Shown: positions 52,064 through 59,738 of the stretch, one piece after another
How positions within the stretch are numbered: the first letter of the stretch is position 1
How the letters are laid out: each line of letters opens with the position of its first letter
From: Bathymodiolus brooksi
Lineage: Eukaryota; Mollusca; Bivalvia; Mytilida; Modiolidae
DNA: 64,000 nt
NCBI GenBank assembly: GCA_963680875.1
Contig: OY804578.1
Span: 25,635,101-25,699,100, forward strand
Reading direction: 5' to 3'
Notes under the pieces: model-generated
The model's database searches: none
Seen by the model: the letters and a program-made list of their open reading frames with translations, nothing else
What the model was told of the DNA's origin: nothing
Made by a program: the position numbers and the translations under genes

Positions 52064-52612
52064 TCAAATTAACTTATTAGTTTTTATAAAGGACTTTAAA
52101 CTATTTACTGATTGTTTACAAACATTACCTGTACGTAAACTTCTACGATCTATGTCTTGCATTATCTCGTTAAAATCTCCCCCGACCACAAGAATACCCG
52201 TTCCATGTTCTTTACAGAAATTACTTACCTTTTTAAAAAACATGTTTCTTAAAGTTTTGCTATTTGGTGCATAAATGCATACTAACGAAAAAACTGCATC
52301 ATCTATCTGTACATTTAATAAAACAATTCTGCCATTTTCATCAGTAACCTTGTCAATGACCTTATAATTGACTGCTTTATTAATAAATATTGCTACCCCC
52401 CTACTAGCAGATGTTCCTATACTACCATAAACGTTAAAATCTGTATTGAAATTTATTTCGTTTTCAATATTCTGATCGAAATGTGTTTCTTGAAAATAAG
52501 CTATATCACATTTCATTGACTTGACCCATTCTATAGCTCGACCTCTTTTCTCTCTGTTTTGCAAACCGTTCACATTTAAGCTACATAAATTTATCATATT
52601 TTTGACAGACAT
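52064..52612 (-). pseudogene. ORF2 fragment 1: N-terminal APE-like endonuclease
   Basis: A 182-codon open segment starting at ATG 52612. It shows the APE-type endonuclease signature in order: LNVNG at residues 12-16, QETH at 41-44 with the metal-binding Glu42, GVAIFIN at 72-78, CIYAPN at 112-117 with Tyr114, and GGDFN at 144-148 with Asp146 and Asn148. These spacings closely follow L1 endonucleases. It ends at TGA 52066-52064 because of one extra T. In the neighbouring frame the domain continues without interruption into fragment 2 with DVWR, FTWRR and SRID. No catalytic residue visible here is lost. Confidence 0.92.
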
Positions 52613-53392
52613 TTTTTATGAGATAAGATTTGTATTTGATATGTAACAATTCTATTTTTTTTTAACCACAAAAGGGTCATTAATATCCCATATTTACACA
52701 CTATCATATTTTTTTTTTTTTATATAGCAATTCTAATTTTGTCAAATAGAAAAAAAACATAATTAATCTACAATATCTACATAATATTACAAATATGCAA
52801 CATTTAATATCATTTTTACATATTTCTATACCCGTAAATAGCATGCGAACTTTTCCGTGTATGTATCCTAATATATTTTTTAACATCTCATGTACTGGCC
52901 TCGACCTATATTTAATACAGACTATCCGACCTTTAAAAGTACATTTATGCGACTCAATACAGACAGGATTATATTTAACATGTGGATAATATTCTTTCCA
53001 TAAACTTGGTTCATAGTGTAACATTAGTACAAACATTAGGAAGCTTGAAAATATTTTAAATGCAGTGATCTTGAAAACAAATAATTCACTTAAAGAAAGT
53101 ATCTGTGATGTTTTACCCACTGGTAAGTATTTTTTTCTATATACTTTATATGACACTTGGCTATAGCCAATTTGTTTTATTAGCGTTTCTCTTTTGTTTA
53201 CATTTATATTTATAAGGAATATATATATGTATAACCACGTGCTATATTTGGCGTGACACATCTCATGTGTATTAACGATGGCTAAAAATAGATTAGGTGG
53301 AAACCTGAATTGTAATTGTATGGGATAAATAAATATGTGTTGCTTTGTAAAGAAAATACATACTGTTTTGTAAAGGAAAACTGTGAAAATAT
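52613..53392 (-). other. 5' part of the retrotransposon, no recognisable ORF1
   Basis: 780 bp of very AT-rich sequence upstream of ORF2. I see no RNA-binding, coiled-coil or CCHC ORF1 signature. Two A-runs on the minus strand, A13 at 52721-52709 and A9 at 52663-52655, lie shortly before ORF2. A perfect 14-bp palindrome TTGGCTATAGCCAA sits at 53157-53170. The segment could be a 5' UTR, the remains of a truncated or decayed ORF1, or unrelated sequence joined to the element by template switching. Confidence 0.6.
52704..53261 (-). CDS. Unrecognised 185-codon open frame upstream of ORF2, doubtful
   Basis: I do not recognise this protein. It starts at an ATG at 53261 and ends in KKKKI inside the A13 run. 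The predicted product is rich in hydrophobic and aromatic residues (for example LYIYIFLIN near the N terminus and MFFFYL near the C terminus), basic, and has scattered cysteines that form no clear zinc-binding pattern. It occupies the place where an L1-like element would have ORF1, but shows none of the features expected of one. A 64-codon frame on the plus strand overlaps it. It may be an ORF1 remnant, a chance frame in AT-rich DNA, or part of a foreign fragment. Confidence 0.2.
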   Translation of the reverse strand: MCHAKYSTWLYIYIFLININVNKRETLIKQIGYSQVSYKVYRKKYLPVGKTSQILSLSELFVFKITAFKIFSSFLMFVLMLHYEPSLWKEYYPHVKYNPVCIESHKCTFKGRIVCIKYRSRPVHEMLKNILGYIHGKVRMLFTGIEICKNDIKCCIFVILCRYCRLIMFFFYLTKLELLYKKKKI

Positions 53393-53407
53393 CTGTCGAA
53401 GATATTT
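53393..53407. repeat. Target-site duplication, right copy
   Basis: CTGTCGAAGATATTT, directly after the element's 5' end and directly before resumed satellite. It differs from the left copy by one base (A for G at 53400). Confidence 0.88.
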
Positions 53408-56400
53408 GGCTATTCTGTCTAGGTCATTTGGCTATTATGTCTAGGTCATTTGGCTATTATATCTAGGCCATTTGGCTATTCTGTCTAGTCTATTTGGCTA
53501 TTCTGTCTAGGCCATTTGGCTATTCTGTCTGGGTCATTTGGCTATTCTGTCTAGGTCATTTGGCTATTCTGTCTAGGTCATTTGGCTATTCTGTCGAGGA
53601 TATTTGGCTATTCTGTCTAGGTCATTTGGCTATTCTGTCTAGGCCATTTGGCTATTCTGTCTAGTCCATTTTGCTATTCTGTCTAGGCCATTTGGCTATT
53701 CTGTCTGGGTCATTTGGTTATTCTGTCTAGGTCATTTGGTTATTATGTCTAGGCCATTTGGCTATTCTGTCTAGGTCATTTGACTAATCTGTCGAGGACA
53801 TTTGGCTATTCTGTCTAGGTCTTTTGGCTATTATGTCTAGGTCATTTGGCTATTAAGTCTACGTCATTTGTCTATTATGTCTAGGCCATTTGGCTATTCT
53901 ATCTAGTCCATTTGGATATTCTCTCTAGGCCATTTGGCTATTTTTTCTGGGTCATTTGGCTATTCTGTCTAGGTCATTTGGCTATTCTGTCGAGGACATT
54001 TGGCTATTCTGTCGAGGGCATTTGGCTATTCTGTCTAGGCCATTTGGCTATTATGTCTAGGCCATTTGGCTATTCTGTCTAGTCCATTTTTCTATTCTGT
54101 CTAGGCCATTTGGCTATTCTGTCTGGGTCATTTGGCTATTCTGTCTAGGTCATTTGACTATTCTGTCTAGGTCCTTTGACTATTCTGTCGAGGACATTTG
54201 GCTATTCTGTCTAGGTCATTTGGCTATTATGTCTAGTCCATTTGGCTATTATGTCTAGGTCATTTGGCTATTATGTCTAGGCCATTTAGCTATTCTGTCT
54301 AGTCCATTTGACTATTCTGTCTAGGCCATTTGGATGGTCTGTCTGGGTCATTTGGCTATTCTGTCTAGGTCATTTGGCTATTCTGTCGAGGACATTTGGC
54401 TATTCTGTCTAGGGCATTTGGCTATTCTGTCTAGGCCATTTGGCTATTATGTCTAGGCCATTTGGCTATTCTGTCTAGTCCATTTTTCTATTTTGTCTAG
54501 ACCATTTGGCTATTCTGTCTGTGTCATTTGGCTATTCTGTCTAGGTCATTTGGCTATTCTGTCTAGGTCATTTGACTATTCTGTCGAGGACATTTGGCTA
54601 TTCTGTCTAGGTCATTTGGCTATTATGTCTAGGTCATTTGGCTATTCTGTCTAGGTCATTTGGCTATTATGTCTAGGCCATTTGGCTATTCTGTCTAGTC
54701 CATTTGGCTATTCTGTCTAGGTCATTAAGTTTTTCTTTCTAGGCCATTTGGCTATTATGTCTAGGCCATTTGGTTTTTCTGTCTAGGTCATTTGGCTATT
54801 CTGTCTAGGTCATTTGGCTATTCTGTCTAGGTCATTTGACTATTCTGTCGAGGACATTTGGCTATTCTGTCTAGGTCATTTGGCTATTATGTCTAGGTCA
54901 TTTGGCTATAATGTGTAGTCCATTTGGCTATTCTGTCTAGGCCATTTGGCTATTCTTTCTGGGTCATTTGGCTATTCTGTCTAGGTCATTTGGCTATTCT
55001 CTCTAGGTCATTTGACTATTCTGTCGAGGACATTTGGCTATTCTGTCTAGGTCATTTGGCTATTATGTCTAGGTCATTTGGCTATTATGTCTAGGCCATT
55101 TGGCTATTCTGTCTAGGTCAATTGTCTATTCTGTCTAGGTCATTTGACTATTCTGTCGAAGACATTTGGCTATTCTGTCTAGGTCATTTGACTATTATGT
55201 CTAGGTCATTTGGCTATTATGTCAAGTCCATTTGGCTATTCTGTCTAGACCATTTGGCTATTCTTTCTGGTTCATTTGGCTATTCTGTCTAGGTCATTTG
55301 TCTATTCTGTCTAGGTCATTTGACTATTCTGTCGAGGACATTTGGCTATTCTTTCTAGGTCATTTGGCAATTATGTCTAGGTCATTTGGCTATTATGTCT
55401 AGGTCATTTGGCTATTATGTCTAGGCCATTTGGCTATTCTGTCTAGTCCATTTGGCTATTCTGTCTAGGCCATTTGGCTAGTCTGTCTGGCTCATTTGGC
55501 TATTCTGTCTAGGTCATTTGGCTATTCTGTCGAGGACATTTGGCTATTCTGTCTAGGGCATTTGGCTATTCTGTTTAGGCCATTTGGCTATTGTGTCTAG
55601 GCCATTTGGCTATTCTGTCTAGTCCATTTTTCTATTCTGTCTAGACCATTTGGCTATTCTGTCTGGGTCATTTGGCTATTCTGTCTAGGTCTTTTGGCTA
55701 TTCTGTCTAGGTTATTTGACTATTCTGTCGAGGACATTTGGTTATTCTGTCTAGTCCATTTGGCTATTCTGTCTAGGCCATTTGGCTATTCTGTCGAGGA
55801 CATTTGGCTATTCTGTCTAGGGCATTTGGCTATTCTGTCTAGACCATTTGGCTATTATGTCTAGGCCATTTGGCTATTCGATCTAGGTCATTTGGCTATT
55901 ATGTCTAGGCCATTTGGCTATTCTGTCTAGGCCATTTGGCTATTCTGTCTAGGGCATTTGGCTATTCTGTCTAGACCATTTGGCTATTATGTCTAGGCCA
56001 TTTGGCTATTCGATCTAGGTCATTTGGCTATTCTGTCTAGGTCATTTGGTTATTCTGTCTAGGTCATTTGGCTATTCTGTCTAGGTCATTTGGCTATTCG
56101 GTGTGGGTCATTTGGCTATTATGTCTAGGCCATTTGGCTATTATGTCTAGGTCATTTGGCTATTATGTCTAGGTCATTTGGCTATTCTGTCTAGGTCATT
56201 TGGCTATTCTGTCGAGGACATTTGGCTATTCTGTCGAGGACATTTGGCTAGTCTATCTAGGTCATTTGGCTATTATGTCTAGGTCATTTGGTTATTCTGT
56301 CTAGTCCATTTGGCTATTCTGTCTAGGCCATTTGGCTAGTCTGTGTGGGTCATTTGGCTATTCTGTCTAGGTCATTTGGCTATTCTGTCGAGGACATTTG

Positions 56401-58559
56401 GCTATTCTGTCTAGGGCATTTGGCTATTCTGTCTAGACCATTTGGCTATTATGTCTAGGCCATTTGGCTATTCGATCTAGGTCATTTGGCTATTATGTCT
56501 AGGCCATTTGGCTATTCTGTCTAGGCCATTTGGCTATTCTGTCTAGGGCATTTGGCTATTATGTCTAGGCCATTTGGCTATTCTGTCTAGGTCATTTGGT
56601 TATTCTGTCTAGGTCATTTGGCTATTCTGTCTAGGTCATTTGGCTATTCTGTGTGGGTCATTTGGCTATTATGTCTAGGCCATTTGGCTATTCTGTCTAG
56701 GCCATTTGGCTATTCTGTCTGGGTCATTTTGCTATTCTGTCTAGGTCATTTGGCTATTCTGTCTAGGTCATTTGGCTATTCTGTCTAGGTCATTTGGCTA
56801 TTCTGTCTAGGTCATTTGGCTATTCTGTCTGGGTCATTTGGCTATTCTGTCTAGGTCATTTGGCTATTCTGTCTAGGTCATTTGTCTATTCTGTCTAGGT
56901 CATTTGGCTATTCTGTCTGGGTCATTTGGCTATTCTGTCTGGGTCATTTGTCTATTCTGTCTAGGTCATTTTGCTATTCTGTCTGGGTCATTTGGCTATT
57001 CTGTCTGGGTCATTTGGCTATTCTGTCTAGGTCATTTGGCTATTCTGTCGAGGATATATGGCTATTCTGTCTGGGTCATTTGTCTATTCTGTCTAGGTCA
57101 TTTGGCTATTCTGTCTGGGTCATTTGGCTATTCTGTCTGGGTCATTTGGCTATTCTGTCTAGGCCATTTGGCTATTCTGTCTAGTCCATTTGGCTATTCT
57201 GTCTAGGCCATTTGGCTATTCTGTCTAGGCCATTTGGCTATTCTGTCTAGGTCATTTGGCTATTCTGTCTAGGCCAATTGGCTATTCTGTCTAGTCCATT
57301 TGGCTATTCTGTCTAGGCCATTTGGCTATTCTGTCTGGGTCATTTGGCTATTCTGTCTAGGTCATTTGGCTATTCTGTGTGGGTCATTTGGCTATTATGT
57401 CTAGGCCATTTGGCTATTCTGTCTAGGCCATTTGGCTATTCTGTCTGGGTCATTTGGCTATTATGTCTAGGTTATGTGGCTATTCTATCTAGGTCATTTG
57501 GCTATTCTGTCTAGGCCATTTGGCTATTCTGTCTAGTCCATTTGGCTATTCTGTCTAGGCCATTTGGCTATTCTGTCTGGGTCATTTGGCTATTCTGTCT
57601 AGGTCATTTGGCTATTCTGTCTAGGCCATTTGGCTATTATGTCTCGGCCATTTGGCTATTCTGTCGAGGACATTTGGCTATTCTGTCTAGGTCATTTGGC
57701 TATTCTGTCTTTATCATGTGGCTATTATGTCTAGGTCATTTGGCTATTCTGTCTAGGTCATTTGGCTATTCTGTCTAGGTCATTTGGCTATTCTGTCTAG
57801 GTCATTTGGCTATTCTGTCTAGGTCATTTGGCTATTCTGTCTAGGTCATTTGGCTATTCTGTCGAGGACATTTGGCTATTATGTCTAGGTCATTTGGCTA
57901 TTATGTCTAGGTCATTTGGCTATTCTGTCTAGGTCATTTGGCTACTATGTCTAGGACATTTGGCTATTATGTCTAGGTGATTTGGATATTCTGTCTAGGC
58001 CATTCGGTTATTCTCTCTAGGCCATTTGGTTTTACTGTCTAGACCATTTGGCTATTCTGTCTAGGTCATTTAGCTATTATGTCTAGGCTATATGGCTATT
58101 CTGTCTAGGCCATTTGGGTATTCTGTCTAGGCCAATTGGCTATTATGTCTAGGTCATTCCGTTATTCTCTCTAGGCCATTTGGTTTTACTGTCTAGACCA
58201 TTTGGCTATTCTGTCTAGGTCATTTGGCTGTTATGTCTAGGCTATATGGCTATTCTGTCTAGGCCATTTGGGTATTCTGTCTAGGCCAATTGGCTATTAT
58301 GTCTAGGTCATTTGAATATTCTGTCTAGGTGATTTTACTATTATGTCTAGGCCATTTGGTTTTTCTGTCTAGGCCATTTGTCTTTTCTGTCTAGGTCATT
58401 TAGGTATTCTGTCTAGGCCATTTGGCTATTCTGTCTAGGTGATTTGGCTTTTCTGTCTAGGCCATTTGGCTATTCTGTCTAGGTGATTTGGCTTTTCTGT
58501 CTAGGCCATTTGGCTATTCTGTCTAGGCCATATTCTGTCTAGGCCATTTAGTTTTTCTT
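53408..58559. repeat. 22-bp satellite array, right block (about 233 monomers)
   Basis: The same 22-bp satellite resumes in the phase it left: cores at 53403, 56417, 57737 and 58507 are all whole multiples of 22 bp apart. From about 53.66 to 56.2 kb it repeats 45.8-48.4 kb in the same variant order. The marker CTATCTAGTCC is at 46048 and 53899, and ATTAAG at 46873 and 54724, both offset by 7,851 bp. From about 56.7 to 57.9 kb monomers are unusually uniform, with many GGGTC linkers. These lack TAG and therefore create two overlapping 100-codon frames that I reject as genes. Confidence 0.97.
57945..58559. repeat. Degenerate right edge of the satellite array
   Basis: Monomers here carry more substitutions (GATTTGGCTTTTC, GGTTTTACTG, GGCTATATGG, CATTCCGTT). 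A short internal duplication of about five monomers, containing GGTTTTACTG and GGCTATATGG, occurs near 58020-58130 and 58160-58290. A truncated monomer (GGCCATATTCTG) lies near 58528, and the last recognisable monomer ends near 58559. Confidence 0.85.
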
Positions 58560-59409
58560 GCTCCGAAGCACATCTTAGTAGTTATATTTCGAATCTTTTG
58601 ACTTGGATCATAACTGAAACGCACCATGTTCACTAAATCAGGTATTAACTGTTAATAGTAATTGTACTAATATAGCTTATACTTGTACATATATGGAGAG
58701 TCATACATTCCATTTAACGACTTAGATATGAAAGATTACAGAAAGGTAACCCAATCGACAAATCAAGTTATTTTAACCGAAACGATCGACCTCAGTTAGA
58801 GTCAGGAATTTCGCATGATTGAAAACGAGTGAAATCGTAACTCTACTATACACTATAAATAATTGGTGGTAAGAATATTTAGAAATAAAAGTAACAAGGC
58901 TTCATTCATATTAGCGTGATGCTTTGGTCTTGTTTGTTTGGAGCTGTATTCCAATGTAATGTCATTGCAGGTTTCAAACTGTTCAACAATGAGAAATAGG
59001 GACCAATTTAAATTGAAGCTGGTGTATCGTTGTACAATGGGGGATATGGTCTCAGCTGAAGTTACTGCACAATGGAAGCAACATAAAGTGTTGCTGTATG
59101 GTTTATGTTTGTTTGAATTTATTCCACTATATGATATATGGCTTGAAATAATTGCATAAAGGGGTATATAATCTTTATTGGTTTAAGTTATTGCAGGATA
59201 ATGTGGTATATAGCATTACAATTCCATATAGAGAAAATGCATAAAGATAAGGCAGTCAACAAAAAGGTCAAAGATATTTTCCTTATCAATGTGTGACGTA
59301 AAAGTGTCTTTGACATTTACTTCACTGAGTTTGGTACTGCTTTGACAACTAGTTTACCTATTTTGTTCCAGTATTGTTATAAATACTGTTATAGTGACAG
59401 CCGAAACCT
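58560..59409. other. Non-tandem AT-rich sequence between the two repeat arrays
   Basis: I see no repeat structure and no convincing gene. A 73-codon plus-strand frame (58938-59159, beginning MELYSNVM) has no recognisable domain and lies in plain AT-rich sequence, so I do not call it. No tRNA, rRNA or splice-supported exon was identified. Confidence 0.6.
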
Positions 59410-59590
59410 TTGAGCCGTAATGAAAGCGGGAGGTTTGGCGCTTTAAAATCTGATTCAATCCACCATTTCTATAGAAATGCCTGTACCAAGTCAGGGTCAT
59501 TACAGTTTTCCGGTTGTTGACTGATTTTGTCTGTTTATATAATTATGAGTTGACTTTCCCTTTGTAAGTTCGGTAATTTTGTTATTACCC
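59410..59590 (+). repeat. Dispersed repeat resembling a family abundant in marine mussels
   Basis: Three spaced blocks look familiar: GCGGGAGGTTTGGC at 59426-59439, CCTGTACCAAGTCAGG at 59480-59495 and GACTTTCCCTTTG at 59552-59564. I recall the same blocks in this order in a non-coding repeat found many times in Mytilus genomic and transcript sequences. This is memory, not a search. The copy here is diverged, its ends are not defined, and its element class is unknown to me. Confidence 0.5.
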
Positions 59591-59738
59591 TTAATTACTT
59601 TGTATGCATTTATTACATAATGGGGTAAATGATCATTAGAATAGTTTGAAGATCAGAAGCCGTCGATCAAATTAAATCAAAGAAGGACAGACATTACAAT
59701 CGCTAAAAAGAAAAAAAAGGACAAAATTGAGAAACAAC
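59591..59738. other. Short spacer before the minisatellite
   Basis: 148 bp of AT-rich sequence with an A-rich tract near 59706-59718. No feature is recognised. The first minisatellite unit begins at GATCTAC, 59739. Confidence 0.6.

Larger units (their letters stand above)
48806..52612 (-). pseudogene. Broken ORF2 (endonuclease-reverse transcriptase) of the L1-like element
   Basis: ORF2 normally nicks target DNA and copies the element's RNA at the nick. The span of 3,807 bp, about 1,270 codons, is close to the full length of L1-type ORF2, and all domains are present in order. Three lesions break it. An extra T near 52066 shifts the frame after codon 182. One missing A in the A-run near 50931-50936 shifts the frame just before reverse transcriptase block 2. 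A TGA at 50899-50897 stands where a glycine of the conserved QTG motif is expected. The start at 52612 is an ATG followed by a typical APE-endonuclease N terminus. Both frameshifts lie in homopolymers, so sequencing or assembly error is possible for them; the nonsense codon is a substitution. Confidence 0.92.
48616..53392 (-). mobile_element. L1-like (L1/Tx1 superfamily) non-LTR retrotransposon, inactive, inserted in the satellite
   Basis: This 4,777-bp element lies on the minus strand between 15-bp target-site duplications. Order on the minus strand: about 780 bp of 5' sequence, a broken ORF2 of endonuclease, reverse transcriptase and C-terminal CCHC (52612 to 48806), a 178-bp 3' UTR with a stem-loop and AATAAA, and a poly-A tail. 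Removing the element and one duplication restores the 22-bp satellite exactly in phase. The APE-type endonuclease, the poly-A tail and an ORF2 of about 1,270 codons place it with L1-like LINEs. L1-like families usually also carry an upstream ORF1, and none is recognisable here. Two frameshifts and one nonsense codon mean it cannot make ORF2 protein. The clade assignment is by motif recognition, not phylogeny. Confidence 0.93.

Noticed and set aside
53157..53170. Palindrome TTGGCTATAGCCAA in the element's 5' region sharing TTGGCTAT with the satellite core
   Set aside because: Eight shared bases are easily chance in sequence of this composition, and no further satellite similarity surrounds it.
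1..58559. CRISPR-like regular short repeats
   Set aside because: Units are contiguous with no unique spacers between them, no associated genes exist, and the rest of the window is eukaryotic.
1..58559. Generic E-box (CATTTG) and a TTGGC half-site in each monomer
   Set aside because: Both are very short, degenerate motifs. With thousands of copies of one unit, any short motif in it looks enriched, so they add nothing without binding data.
58938..59159. 73-codon plus-strand frame in the inter-array region
   Set aside because: Short, no recognised domain, AT-rich surroundings, and no splice or promoter evidence that I can support.
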